Source of the DNA: Virgibacillus subterraneus
Lineage (GTDB): Bacteria > Bacillota > Bacilli > Bacillales > Amphibacillaceae
Direction: 5' to 3'
DNA length: 64,000 nt
Assembly: GCF_900110695.1 (NCBI RefSeq)
Contig: NZ_FOEH01000010.1
Coordinates: 1-64,000, forward strand
Position 1 is the stretch's first letter. Each line of letters starts with the position of its first letter. Position numbers and translations under genes: made by a program. This document shows positions 17,170 to 25,748 of this stretch, piece by piece. The notes under the pieces were generated by a model, which was not told where the DNA came from, made no database searches, and saw only the letters and a list, made by a program, of their open reading frames with translations.

Positions 17170-17703
17170 ATGGAAAAAAATTGGTATGCTGTTCATACAT
17201 ATTCCGGGTATGAAAATAAAGTAAAAACAAATTTAGAAAAACGTGTAGAATCAATGGGTATGGAAGATAGAATCTTTCGTGTAATCGTGCCGGAAGATGA
17301 AGAAACAGAAATTAAAAACGGTAAGAAAAAAGTTGTCAAAAAGAAATTTTTCCCTGGATATGTTCTGGCGGAGATGGTGATGACTGATGATTCATGGTAT
17401 GTTGTTAGAAACACACCCGGCGTAACAGGGTTCGTGGGATCAAGTGGACATGGAACGAAACCTACGTCGCTTTTACCTGATGAGGTAGATGCTGTTCTGA
17501 AGCGCATGGGGGTAGCCGAACCTGTTATGCAGCTCGACTTTGAAATAAAAGAAAATGTACGAGTTAATGATGGGCCATTCACAAATTTCACAGGAACAAT
17601 TGAGCATATTGATGTTGATAAGCAAAAGGTTAAGGTACATGTTAATATGTTTGGGCGTGAGACACCAGTTGAACTGGATTTCTCCCAGATTGAAAAATTA
17701 TAA
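17170..17703 (+). CDS. nusG: transcription termination/antitermination factor NusG
   Basis: A 177-residue elongation factor binding RNA polymerase. The NGN domain starts EKNWYAVHTYSGYENKV (2-18) and includes FFPGYVLAEM and VRNTPGVTGFVG (about 82-93). The C-terminal KOW domain begins IKENVRVNDGPFTNFTGTIE (about 124). Length matches the family. The start follows an in-frame stop, so ATG 17170 is firm; its ribosome binding site is unusually distant (see 17136). It is preceded by a terminator and followed by repeats, so it is probably transcribed alone. Confidence 0.95.
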   Translation: MEKNWYAVHTYSGYENKVKTNLEKRVESMGMEDRIFRVIVPEDEETEIKNGKKKVVKKKFFPGYVLAEMVMTDDSWYVVRNTPGVTGFVGSSGHGTKPTSLLPDEVDAVLKRMGVAEPVMQLDFEIKENVRVNDGPFTNFTGTIEHIDVDKQKVKVHVNMFGRETPVELDFSQIEKL

Positions 17704-17729
17704 CAGGAATTATTTTACGGCTGTTTTTT

Positions 17730-17818
17730 GGCAGTTAAGAAAGTATAAATCCTTTCTTACTGCATAAGTGCAACTAAGGCATTCGCCATTAAGGCTTGGC
17801 GAATGCCGAGTTTTCTAA
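17730..17818 (+). repeat. family A element with alternative second hairpin
   Basis: It begins GGCAGTTAAG after a run of six T downstream of nusG. The first hairpin is AAGAAAGTATAAATCCTTTCTT-like (17736-17757). The second hairpin uses different arms, GGCATTCGCC and GGCGAATGCC, in place of GGCTTATC/GATAAGCC, and pairs perfectly. It ends GAGTTTTCTAA. Confidence 0.9.
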
Positions 17819-17883
17819 TCTAATAGAACTAGACCGCGTCGAGAATCACTGCCTATCAACTGAGGAATTTATGCTAAACTACC

Positions 17884-18140
17884 GGTGAGGAAAAAGCTCG
17901 CTTTCCTCGGAAGCAAAAATTGCTTCCTGAGGGATCTTCAGCTGTTGCTTTTCCCGCAGGAGTCTCGTATTTTTCCGCAGCTAGATATTACTATATTATC
18001 AAGTGAAAGAAAAGAATCCATAGTAAATGATGGTAGCAGTGATTTATTTGTTATTAAGCAGTCCTACTTCTAATGCGCGATTTCAGCCATTCAGCAAAGG
18101 GAGTACACGAAAACTCCCGCGGAAAGCATAGTGTATTTAC
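17884..18140 (+). repeat. intergenic repeat family B, degenerate copy
   Basis: It contains GCTCGCTTTCCTCGG, CCCGCAGGAGTCTCGTATTTTTCC and, near 18105-18135, an inverted ACTCCCGCGGAAAGCATAGTG. The gap between nusG and rplK otherwise holds only the A copy and the rplK control region. A 62-codon frame across it is not a gene. Confidence 0.6.
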
Positions 18141-18214
18141 GAAATGGTATGTTATGTTCATAGCAATAAACTATGAAAAAAGAGCCTGTTTTATAAAAGT
18201 GTTTCAACAAAACC

Positions 18215-18243
18215 TTGCATAATTTTATGATTCATGCTAAAAT
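18215..18243 (+). promoter_or_regulatory. rplK-rplA promoter
   Basis: TTGCAT (18215-18220), a 17 bp spacer and TAAAAT (18238-18243) with an extended TGC. Confidence 0.75.
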
Positions 18244-18289
18244 TCTTTTGTTATTTATGTCCTCGATATTCGGGGAAAATGGCTAATAA

Positions 18290-18341
18290 TGAGTGGGAGG
18301 GGAAATTTCCCCAATTACCACATCACGGACTTTAAGGAGGT
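18290..18341 (+). promoter_or_regulatory. rplK leader motif (possible L1 site)
   Basis: AGTGGGAGGGGAAA-TTTCCCC-AATTACCACA forms a hairpin just before the rplK AAGGAGG. A similar GTGGGAGG...TAACCACA arrangement lies before rplA (18869-18895). L1 autoregulation of this operon is established in bacteria; assignment of these motifs to L1 is inference. Confidence 0.45.
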
Positions 18342-18348
18342 GTGTCTC

Positions 18349-18774
18349 GTGGCTAAAAAAGTAATCAAGTTAGTTAAATTACAAATTCCAGCTGGTAAAG
18401 CAAACCCAGCACCACCAGTAGGGCCGGCGTTAGGTCAAGCAGGTGTTAATATCATGGGATTCTGTAAAGAATTTAATGCGCGTACGCAAGATGATGCTGG
18501 TATGATTATTCCGGTTGAAATTACGGTATTTGAAGACCGTTCATTTACATTTATCACAAAAACTCCGCCTGCTGCTGTATTGTTGAAAAAAGCAGCTGGG
18601 ATTGAAACTGCTTCAGGTGAACCAAACCGTAATAAAGTTGCTACTGTTAAGCGTGATAAAGTACAAGAAATTGCGGAAACAAAAATGCCTGATTTAAACG
18701 CCGCTGACGTAGAAGCAGCGATGCGCATGGTTGAAGGAACTGCACGCAGTATGGGCATTACGATTGAAGACTAA
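18349..18774 (+). CDS. rplK: 50S ribosomal protein L11
   Basis: A 141-residue protein of the GTPase-associated centre; in Bacillus it is also needed for RelA activation. It begins [20 protein letters not shown] with the Pro-rich [14 protein letters not shown] segment (about 20-33), and the C-terminal domain binds 23S rRNA ([20 protein letters not shown]). GTG at 18349, 8 nt after AAGGAGG, is chosen over the longer open frame, which has no homology. It pairs with rplA. Confidence 0.96.
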   Translation: MAKKVIKLVKLQIPAGKANPAPPVGPALGQAGVNIMGFCKEFNARTQDDAGMIIPVEITVFEDRSFTFITKTPPAAVLLKKAAGIETASGEPNRNKVATVKRDKVQEIAETKMPDLNAADVEAAMRMVEGTARSMGITIED

Positions 18775-18798
18775 TGTCTAACAATCTTTAATAGGTAC

Positions 18799-18837
18799 AG
18801 GTTGCGGGAATGGGTCACCATCCATCGCAACCTTTTT
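18799..18837 (+). terminator. terminator-like hairpin between rplK and rplA
   Basis: AGGTTGCG pairs with CGCAACCT, the loop holds a smaller ATGGGTCACCAT stem, and a T-run follows. It probably lowers or regulates rplA expression. Confidence 0.65.
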
Positions 18838-18868
18838 GCAAGCTATAAAAGTATTTATACTTTTATAA

Positions 18869-18900
18869 GTGGGAGGTCTTACCGCTATAACCACAATTGA
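18869..18900 (+). promoter_or_regulatory. rplA leader motif (possible L1 site)
   Basis: GTGGGAGGTCTTACCGCTATAACCACA just before GAGGAGG mirrors the rplK leader motif at 18290. Confidence 0.4.
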
Positions 18901-18912
18901 GGAGGAAACAAA

Positions 18913-19611
18913 ATGGCTAAAAAAAGTAAAAGACTTCAAGAAGTTGCGAAGCTTGTTGATCGTACGAAATCATATGAAGTGCAAGAATCTGTTGCATTGT
19001 TAAAAGAAACAGCAAAAGCAAACTTCGATGAAACTGTAGAAGCGGCATTTCGTTTGGGTGTAGACCCTAAGAAAGCTGACCAGCAAATTCGTGGAGCAAT
19101 GGTATTGCCGCATGGTACTGGTAAAACACAACGTGTACTAGTATTTGCAAAAGGTGATAAAGCAAAAGAAGCTGAAGAAGCTGGCGCAGATTATGTTGGA
19201 GAACAGGATTTAATCAATAAAATCAATCAAGGTTGGTTTGAATTCGACGTGATTGTTGCAACTCCTGACATGATGGCCGAAGTTGGTAAACTTGGACGTG
19301 TATTAGGACCAAAAGGACTAATGCCTAATCCGAAAACCGGTACAGTAACATTTGAAATTGAAAAAGCTGTTAACGATATTAAAGCTGGTAAAGTGGAATA
19401 TCGTGTTGATAAGTCAGCTAACATTCATGTTCCAATTGGAAAGATTTCATTCGACAATGAAAAATTAGTTGAAAACTTTGAAGCAATTACAGAAGCACTT
19501 GTAAAAGCTAAACCACAAGCTGCTAAAGGTATCTACATGCGTAATGCATCAGTGACATCAACAATGGGACCTGGAATTAAAGTAGACGTCTCAAGTTATG
19601 TTCGCGGCTAA
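18913..19611 (+). CDS. rplA: 50S ribosomal protein L1
   Basis: A 232-residue protein forming the L1 stalk that moves tRNA through the E site. The N-terminus [15 protein letters not shown] and the signature [18 protein letters not shown] (about 127-144) are typical, and the C-terminal [19 protein letters not shown] is conserved. GAGGAGG precedes ATG by 8 nt. It is the likely repressor acting on the rplK/rplA leaders. Confidence 0.96.
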   Translation: MAKKSKRLQEVAKLVDRTKSYEVQESVALLKETAKANFDETVEAAFRLGVDPKKADQQIRGAMVLPHGTGKTQRVLVFAKGDKAKEAEEAGADYVGEQDLINKINQGWFEFDVIVATPDMMAEVGKLGRVLGPKGLMPNPKTGTVTFEIEKAVNDIKAGKVEYRVDKSANIHVPIGKISFDNEKLVENFEAITEALVKAKPQAAKGIYMRNASVTSTMGPGIKVDVSSYVRG

Positions 19612-19618
19612 TTTGTTG

Positions 19619-19647
19619 TTGACATTCTAACGACAATTAGGTATACT
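19619..19647 (+). promoter_or_regulatory. rplJ-rplL promoter
   Basis: TTGACA (19619-19624), a 17 bp spacer and TATACT (19642-19647). Confidence 0.85.
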
Positions 19648-19654
19648 GAATTGC

Positions 19655-19837
19655 GTTGTAAAAATGAATACGTTGAACCGTAGACAGTAGGTGCGAGCAA
19701 TCGCTTAATTTCCTGCCGAGGTGTTTAAAAGCAGATTAACTGATCATTATTGATTATAATTTGTCATAAAAGCCTCCATGTCTACATGGAGGCTTTATTA
19801 GTCTCGTTTTTCGGTAACGTTAATAGGAGGTGGAACA
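19655..19837 (+). promoter_or_regulatory. L10 leader (ribosomal protein autoregulatory RNA)
   Basis: The segment ACCGTAGACAGTAGGTGC...CTTAATTTCCTGCCGAGGTG (19678-19724) matches the L10-L7/L12 binding leader of Firmicutes. It is followed by an intrinsic terminator, AAAGCCTCCATG/CATGGAGGCTTT (19769-19796), before rplJ, as in Bacillus, where L10(L12)4 binding leads to termination. Confidence 0.9.
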
Positions 19838-20347
19838 ATGTCCAATAGCAATATTATTGAGCAAAAACAACAAATCGTACAAGAGATTTCTGCTAAATTC
19901 CGTGACAGCCAATCTACTTTGTTAGTTGATTATCGTGGTCTTGATGTAGCTGAGGTAACAGAATTACGTAAACAGCTTCGTGAAGCTGATGTTGAATTCA
20001 AAGTTTATAAAAACTCAATGGCTCGTCGTGCTGTGGATGCTGTAGAATTAGGAGAGTTATCTGATACATTGGTAGGTCCAACTGCAATTGCATTTAGTAA
20101 TGAGGATGTAGTGGCACCAGCTAAAATATTGAATAACTTTGCAAAAGATCACAATGCGCTAGAAATTAAAGGCGGCGTAATTGAAGGTCAGGTTGCATCG
20201 CTTGAACAAATTAAAGAACTTGCCGATCTGCCAAATTACGAAGGCATGGTATCTATGCTGCTTAGCGTGCTGCAAGCGCCTATACGTAATCTTGCGTATG
20301 CAACACAAGCAATCGCAGATCAAAAAGAAGAAGAACAAGGTGCATAA
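19838..20347 (+). CDS. rplJ: 50S ribosomal protein L10
   Basis: A 169-residue stalk base protein that binds 23S rRNA and carries L12 dimers. The N-terminal rRNA-binding domain includes [22 protein letters not shown] (about 25-46) and the [10 protein letters not shown] segment; the C-terminal helix binds L12. TAGGAGGTGG precedes ATG. It represses its own leader in relatives. Confidence 0.96.
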   Translation: MSNSNIIEQKQQIVQEISAKFRDSQSTLLVDYRGLDVAEVTELRKQLREADVEFKVYKNSMARRAVDAVELGELSDTLVGPTAIAFSNEDVVAPAKILNNFAKDHNALEIKGGVIEGQVASLEQIKELADLPNYEGMVSMLLSVLQAPIRNLAYATQAIADQKEEEQGA

Positions 20348-20414
20348 ATTGACTTTAGAGCAATATAGCATTCTGGAAATATTAAATTTAAAAAGAAAAA
20401 TGGAGGAATAAATC

Positions 20415-20780
20415 ATGACTAATGAACAAATCATTGAAGCGGTTAAAGAAATGTCTGTTTTAGAATTAAACGATCTTGTTAAAGCAATTGAAGAAGAATT
20501 TGGTGTAAGTGCTGCAGCTCCAGTTGCTGCTGCCGGTGCTGCTGGCGGCGCGGAAGAAGCTGAAGAACAAACTGAATTTGACGTAGTACTTGAAAGTGCT
20601 GGAGATTCAAAAATTAAAGTAGTAAAAGCTGTTCGCGAAATCACTGGTCTTGGTCTTAAAGATGCAAAAGACTTAGTAGACAATGCTCCTAAAGCAGTTA
20701 AAGAAGCTACTTCTAAAGAAGACGCTGAAGAAATCAAAGGCAAACTAGAAGAAGTTGGAGCAGCAGTAGAAGTTAAGTAA
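20415..20780 (+). CDS. rplL: 50S ribosomal protein L7/L12
   Basis: A 121-residue protein, the multi-copy stalk component that recruits translation GTPases. The N-terminal dimerisation helix (1-32) is joined by an Ala/Gly-rich hinge ([14 protein letters not shown], about 33-46) to the C-terminal factor-binding domain with [27 protein letters not shown] precedes the start. A family A element separates the gene from its terminator. Confidence 0.97.
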   Translation: MTNEQIIEAVKEMSVLELNDLVKAIEEEFGVSAAAPVAAAGAAGGAEEAEEQTEFDVVLESAGDSKIKVVKAVREITGLGLKDAKDLVDNAPKAVKEATSKEDAEEIKGKLEEVGAAVEVK

Positions 20781-20793
20781 TTATAGTTTTAAT

Positions 20794-20851
20794 AGCAGTT
20801 AAGAATGCTGCATAAGTTGAACTCGGCTTAGAGATAAGCTAAGTTTTCTAA
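20794..20851 (+). repeat. family A element, short copy between rplL and its terminator
   Basis: It begins AGCAGTTAAGAATGCTGCATAAG, with most of the first hairpin deleted. The second hairpin is GGCTTAGAGATAAGCT-like, and it ends AAGTTTTCTAA. Confidence 0.75.
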
Positions 20852-20884
20852 AAAGAGCTCGTCGGGATCCACGACGGGCTCTCT
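20852..20884 (+). terminator. rplJL terminator
   Basis: AGAGCTCGTCG pairs with CGACGGGCTCT, followed by CTATATATTTATTT; the U-tract is weak. Confidence 0.65.
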
Positions 20885-20928
20885 ATATATTTATTTCTTC
20901 ATATATTACACACGAAGTAGGTGCCCTA

Positions 20929-21531
20929 ATGTCAGAGCATTACTTTTCGCAAAATCCTCAATCTAAAAGTTCACCCAAGAAATGGATTTACCAATTACGA
21001 GGCAAGGTTTACACATTTGAAAGTGATTATGGTGTTTTTTCAAAAAATGAAGTGGATTATGGTTCACGTTTACTAATAGAACAATTCAGGCCGCCTTCGA
21101 TTACAGGCGAATTTCTGGATTTGGGTTGTGGTTACGGTCCGATTGGAATTACGTTGGCGGATTGTTATCAAGATCGAAACATAATCTTGACAGATATTAA
21201 CGAACGCGCTATCAACCTTGCCCAACAAAATGCTGACCACAATAATGTAGTAAATGTTGAATTTGTGCAAAGTGATCGTTTGAGCAATCTAACAAATCGG
21301 TCGTTTGCTGCTATACTGACAAATCCGCCGATTAGAGCAGGAAAAAAAGTGGTTCACCAAATGTTTGAAGATAGCAAGAATGCTCTATTGCAGCATGGTC
21401 AATTGTGGGTGGTTATTCAAAAGAAGCAAGGCGCACCTTCAGCAAAGGAAAAATTAAGTGATTTATTTGGGAATGTTGAAGTTGTTGTACGCAGTAAAGG
21501 ATATTTTATATTGAGAGCTACAAATGATTGA
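20929..21531 (+). CDS. class I SAM-dependent methyltransferase, RsmC/YbxB-like
   Basis: A 200-residue protein related to Bacillus YbxB and the catalytic half of 16S rRNA G1207 methyltransferase RsmC. The SAM-binding motif is FLDLGCGYGPIGI (about 62-74), acidic motif II is ILTDINERAI, and the substrate-base motif is TNPPIRAG (about 128-135). It lies between rplL and rpoB as in Bacillus. The rRNA target is inferred, not shown. AGTAGGTG precedes ATG. Confidence 0.85.
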   Translation: MSEHYFSQNPQSKSSPKKWIYQLRGKVYTFESDYGVFSKNEVDYGSRLLIEQFRPPSITGEFLDLGCGYGPIGITLADCYQDRNIILTDINERAINLAQQNADHNNVVNVEFVQSDRLSNLTNRSFAAILTNPPIRAGKKVVHQMFEDSKNALLQHGQLWVVIQKKQGAPSAKEKLSDLFGNVEVVVRSKGYFILRATND

Positions 21532-21556
21532 CCTTAGTTTTTACATGTGATAGTAT
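21528..21556 (+). promoter_or_regulatory. candidate promoter at the rsmC-like stop codon
   Basis: TTGACC (21528-21533, overlapping the TGA stop), a 17 bp spacer and TAGTAT (21551-21556). Confidence 0.45.
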
Positions 21557-21562
21557 AGTAAA

Positions 21563-21691
21563 ATGCTAACATGGGACTTCCTTTGTCAAGGGGAAATTCT
21601 GTGAGAAATGAAACGTATAATTCATCGGTAATCGGAGACACTGTTAAAATCCCAAAAAATAAACACAAAGGTTTTTATAAAAGCCTTTTTT
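21563..21691 (+). ncRNA. candidate small RNA or leader of unknown function
   Basis: This is the stretch between the promoter-like site at 21528 and a good intrinsic terminator (AAAGGTTTTTATAAAAGCCTTTTTT, 21666-21691). It holds no recognised riboswitch. The open frame from 21571 runs through the terminator into a repeat and is not credible as a protein. It may simply be the 3' end of the methyltransferase transcript. Confidence 0.3.
21666..21691 (+). terminator. terminator upstream of rpoB
   Basis: AAAGGTTTTT pairs with AAAAGCCTTT and is followed by T residues; a family A element begins next to the T-run. Confidence 0.75.
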
Positions 21692-21837
21692 CGCATTTAA
21701 GAAAGTATAATACTTTCTTATTGCATAAGTCTACCGAGGCTTTCGTTATTAGGGCTTGCATTCCAAAGTATAAGGGGTTTCTAAAAAAGCGAAAGATGCT
21801 TTCAAAAAGACCTTTTACGATGAGTCGGGTTTTCTAA
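21692..21837 (+). repeat. family A element, long subtype
   Basis: At 146 bp this is the longest copy. The first hairpin is AAGAAAGTATAATACTTTCTT-like. The interior has CCAAAGTATAAGGGGTTTCT, AAAAAAGCGAAAG/CTTTC and a complementary AAAAGACCTTTT, and it ends GGGTTTTCTAA. Confidence 0.75.
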
Positions 21838-21994
21838 TATTTTAATTATATCATATTGAAAAGTGATAATTACTGGTGAATGAAAAATATGTGCTTGTAT
21901 AACTCCGAATTACAAGTTTGTTCAGCATGTTTTTCGAACAGTAGCACTTGTGCTATTGTTGTTTCGTATCAACACACAAATAGGATTCAAAAAA

Positions 21995-22030
21995 CAACTG
22001 ATTTAATCTACATTATATCAGTTCGTTTTT
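21995..22030 (+). terminator. attenuator-like hairpin in the rpoB leader
   Basis: AACTGAT pairs with ATCAGTT, TAAT with ATTA, the loop is CTAC, and CGTTTTTGC follows. It lies 86 nt before the rpoB start. The rest of 21838-22115 shows no gene. Confidence 0.5.
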
Positions 22031-22115
22031 GCTAAATATTATTAGTCATTTTTCTAAAGAGCGTATTTACGCTTTAATAGTTTATGAAAAATGCTTGATT
22101 TGAGGGGTGAAGTTG

Positions 22116-25100
22116 TTGACAGGTCAACTAGTTCAGTATGGACGGCACCGCCAACGCAGGAGTTATGCGCGTATTAGCGAGGTGTTAGAATTACCAAATC
22201 TAATCGAGATTCAAACCGCTTCTTACCAGTGGTTTTTAGAAGAAGGTTTGAGAGAAATGTTCAAGGATATTTCTCCTATTGAAGATTTTACAGGCAACCT
22301 TTCGCTAGAATTTGTTGATTATAGTCTCGGGGAACCGAAATACCCTGTAGACGAATCAAAAGATCGAGATGTCACGTACAATGCTCCACTTCGCGTGAAG
22401 GTTCGTTTAATCAATAATGAGACCGGTGAAGTGAAAGAGCAAGAAGTATTTATGGGTGATTTTCCACTCATGACAGACACGGGTACATTTATCATTAATG
22501 GGGCTGAGCGTGTCATCGTTTCTCAGCTTGTACGTTCACCTAGTGTTTATTATAATGAGAAATTCGACAAAAATGGAAAACGCGGTGTTACAGCAACGGT
22601 TATTCCGAATCGTGGTGCATGGCTGGAATTTGAAACAGATGCCAAAGATGTCGCATACGTAAGAATTGATCGCACACGTAAATTGCCAATCACGGTACTT
22701 TTACGTGCACTTGGTTTTGGTTCTGATCAGGAAATAATCGATGTACTAGGTGAAAGCGAGTACCTTAAGAATACATTAGAAAAAGATAATACAGAAACAA
22801 CAGATAAAGCGTTATTAGAAATTTATGAACGTCTACGTCCTGGTGAACCACCAACAGTAGATAACGCAAAAAGTTTATTGGTTTCACGTTTCTTTGATCC
22901 GAAGCGTTACGACCTTGCCCATGTAGGTCGTTACAAAATGAATAAAAAGCTGGACATTAAAAATCGCCTGTTTAATCAAGTGCTAGCTGAACCAGTTGTC
23001 GATCCGGAAACTGGGGAAGTCTTAGCGCAAAAAGGTGATAAATTAGAGCGTAAACTACTTGATAAGATAATTCCTTATTTGGAAAATGAGGAGAATAAAC
23101 TCGGCGCAAAAAGTGTTGAACTACAAGAGGGAGTTCTTGAGGATCCGATACTTGTACAATCAATTAAAATAATAGACCCTACTGACCCAAGTGGTGAAAG
23201 AGAATTAGATGTTATTGGTAATGCCGGTGTGGACAGAAACGTTAAAAACATAATGCCTGCTGACATTTTATCGGCGGTTAACTATTTCTTTAATCTACTT
23301 CACCGTGTTGGAGGCACAGATGACATAGATCATCTGGGTAACCGCAGACTTCGTTCTGTTGGGGAATTATTACAAAACCAATTCCGTATCGGTCTATCTC
23401 GTATGGAACGTGTTGTGCGTGAAAGAATGTCGATTCAGGACACGTCTAGTATTACACCGCAACAATTAATTAATATTCGACCTGTGATTGCGTCAATCAA
23501 GGAATTTTTCGGGAGTTCACAGCTATCACAGTTTATGGACCAAACAAATCCATTAGCAGAGTTAACACATAAGCGTCGTTTGTCTGCCCTGGGACCAGGT
23601 GGTTTGACCCGTGAGCGCGCAGGATTCGAAGTTCGTGACGTTCACTATTCTCACTACGGCCGTATGTGTCCAATTGAGACACCAGAAGGACCAAACATCG
23701 GTTTAATAAACTCGTTGTCCAGTTATGCAAAGGTTAATGAATTTGGCTTTATTGAAACGCCGTATCGTCGAGTTGACCCTGAAACAGGTAAAGTAACAGC
23801 ACGAATTGATTACCTAACGGCGGATGAAGAAGATAACTACGTTGTAGCTCAGGCGAACGCTCGTTTAAACGAAGATGGCAGTTTTACAGACGATGAAGTA
23901 ATTGCACGTTTCCGCGGTGAAAATACAGCTGTACCGCGTGAACAGCTTGATTACATGGATGTATCTCCTAAACAAGTTGTCTCGGCTGCGACTGCATGTA
24001 TTCCGTTTTTAGAAAACGATGACTCTAACCGTGCATTAATGGGAGCTAACATGCAGCGTCAAGCAGTACCGTTGTTGCAACCTGAAGCACCAGTTGTTGG
24101 AACAGGTATGGAATATGTTTCCGGTAAAGACTCGGGTGCAGCGATTATTTGTGTTAACGATGGTATTGTCGAACGTGTAGAAGCAAAAGAAGTTCACATT
24201 CGTCGTGTTTCTGAAGTGGACGGAAAAGAAGTAAAAGGTGATTTAGACCGTTATCGTTTGCAAAAATACATTCGTTCCAACCAAGGAAGTTGTTATAACC
24301 AACGTCCTATCGTAAGCCAAGGAGATCGTGTTACAAAAGGCGAAATTCTTGCGGATGGTCCATCCATGGAAGATGGGGAGCTGGCATTAGGCCGAAATGT
24401 CCTTACCGGCTTCATGACTTGGGAAGGTTACAACTACGAAGATGCAATCATCATGAGTGAACGACTTGTAAAGGATGACGTTTATACTTCTATTCATATA
24501 GAGGAATACGAATCTGAAGCTCGTGATACGAAACTCGGGCCAGAAGAAATTACCAGAGATATTCCGAATGTTGGCGAGGATGCCTTAAAAGACCTAAATG
24601 AAGAAGGAATTATTCGTGTAGGTGCTGAAGTCTCGGATGGAGATATCTTAGTTGGAAAGGTAACACCTAAAGGGGTAACCGAACTATCCGCTGAAGAACG
24701 TTTGCTACATGCAATCTTTGGTGAAAAAGCACGTGAAGTTCGTGACACATCACTACGAGTGCCACATGGTGCTGGCGGAATTGTTTTGGATGTTAAAATC
24801 TTTAATCGTGAAGATGGCGATGAACTGCCACCAGGTGTTAATCAGCTTGTTCGAGCATATATCGTTCAGAAACGTAAGATATCTGAAGGTGACAAAATGG
24901 CCGGACGACATGGTAACAAAGGTGTTATTTCCAAAATACTACCTGAAGAAGACATGCCGTTCTTACCAGACGGGACACCAATCGATATCATGCTTAATCC
25001 ATTGGGTGTACCATCACGTATGAATATCGGACAGGTGTTTGAAATGCACTTAGGTATGGCCGCACGTCAACTTGGTATTCATGTGGCAACACCGGTATTT

Positions 25101-25652
25101 GATGGTGCCTCAGAGCAAGATGTTTGGGATACATTGGAAGAAGCGGGTATGCCAAAAGACGCCAAGACCGTATTATATGATGGAAGAACGGGAGAGCCGT
25201 TTGACAACCGTATATCAGTTGGTGTCATGTACATGATTAAACTTGCGCACATGGTTGATGACAAGTTGCACGCTCGTTCAACAGGACCGTATTCACTTGT
25301 AACACAGCAACCACTAGGCGGAAAAGCGCAATTTGGTGGACAGCGTTTCGGTGAGATGGAAGTTTGGGCACTTGAAGCATACGGTGCCGCATATACACTT
25401 CAGGAAATATTGACGGTTAAATCTGATGATATTGTCGGTCGCGTAAAAACGTATGAATCAATTGTTAAAGGCGACAATGTTGCCGAACCAGGAGTGCCAG
25501 AATCCTTTAAAGTCCTTATTAAGGAATTACAAAGTCTTGGCATGGACGTTAAGATGCTCGCAAGTGATGAGTCAGAAATAGAAATGCGTGATCTTGAAGA
25601 AGAAGAAACGCAAGCAGCAAGCAAACTGAACTTAGAAGTAGAAGGCAACTAA
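22116..25652 (+). CDS. rpoB: RNA polymerase beta subunit
   Basis: A 1178-residue catalytic subunit. TTG at 22116 gives the conserved start [20 protein letters not shown] and lies 6 nt after GAGGGGTGA; an upstream in-frame GTG (22107) overlaps that site. The rifampicin pocket includes [20 protein letters not shown] and [10 protein letters not shown] (about 467-500), with the wild-type-like Gln, Asp, His and Ser residues. The C-terminal [20 protein letters not shown] switch region is present. A hairpin separates it from rpoC. Confidence 0.97.
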   Translation: MTGQLVQYGRHRQRRSYARISEVLELPNLIEIQTASYQWFLEEGLREMFKDISPIEDFTGNLSLEFVDYSLGEPKYPVDESKDRDVTYNAPLRVKVRLINNETGEVKEQEVFMGDFPLMTDTGTFIINGAERVIVSQLVRSPSVYYNEKFDKNGKRGVTATVIPNRGAWLEFETDAKDVAYVRIDRTRKLPITVLLRALGFGSDQEIIDVLGESEYLKNTLEKDNTETTDKALLEIYERLRPGEPPTVDNAKSLLVSRFFDPKRYDLAHVGRYKMNKKLDIKNRLFNQVLAEPVVDPETGEVLAQKGDKLERKLLDKIIPYLENEENKLGAKSVELQEGVLEDPILVQSIKIIDPTDPSGERELDVIGNAGVDRNVKNIMPADILSAVNYFFNLLHRVGGTDDIDHLGNRRLRSVGELLQNQFRIGLSRMERVVRERMSIQDTSSITPQQLINIRPVIASIKEFFGSSQLSQFMDQTNPLAELTHKRRLSALGPGGLTRERAGFEVRDVHYSHYGRMCPIETPEGPNIGLINSLSSYAKVNEFGFIETPYRRVDPETGKVTARIDYLTADEEDNYVVAQANARLNEDGSFTDDEVIARFRGENTAVPREQLDYMDVSPKQVVSAATACIPFLENDDSNRALMGANMQRQAVPLLQPEAPVVGTGMEYVSGKDSGAAIICVNDGIVERVEAKEVHIRRVSEVDGKEVKGDLDRYRLQKYIRSNQGSCYNQRPIVSQGDRVTKGEILADGPSMEDGELALGRNVLTGFMTWEGYNYEDAIIMSERLVKDDVYTSIHIEEYESEARDTKLGPEEITRDIPNVGEDALKDLNEEGIIRVGAEVSDGDILVGKVTPKGVTELSAEERLLHAIFGEKAREVRDTSLRVPHGAGGIVLDVKIFNREDGDELPPGVNQLVRAYIVQKRKISEGDKMAGRHGNKGVISKILPEEDMPFLPDGTPIDIMLNPLGVPSRMNIGQVFEMHLGMAARQLGIHVATPVFDGASEQDVWDTLEEAGMPKDAKTVLYDGRTGEPFDNRISVGVMYMIKLAHMVDDKLHARSTGPYSLVTQQPLGGKAQFGGQRFGEMEVWALEAYGAAYTLQEILTVKSDDIVGRVKTYESIVKGDNVAEPGVPESFKVLIKELQSLGMDVKMLASDESEIEMRDLEEEETQAASKLNLEVEGN

Positions 25653-25658
25653 AAATAA

Positions 25659-25692
25659 CGGAGTGTTGACTCAATACTGGGTCAGCACCTCC
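25659..25692 (+). promoter_or_regulatory. hairpin between rpoB and rpoC
   Basis: GGAGTGTTGAC pairs with GTCAGCACCTCC around a TCAATACTG loop, but no T-run follows. It may be a processing or stability element rather than a terminator. Confidence 0.5.
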
Positions 25693-25748
25693 ATCTATAT
25701 AATTCTAAGTAATTGGTAAAATCGGACACTAAAAGGGAGGTAGGCCCC

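Noticed and set aside
17885-18073. 62-codon open frame between nusG and rplK
   Set aside because: It is formed by repeat family B; no homology or ribosome binding site.
18289-18348. Longer rplK start
   Set aside because: It has no homology to L11, and GTG 18349 has an ideal ribosome binding site.
21571-21837. 88-codon open frame upstream of rpoB
   Set aside because: It has no ribosome binding site, crosses an intrinsic terminator and its second half is a family A repeat.
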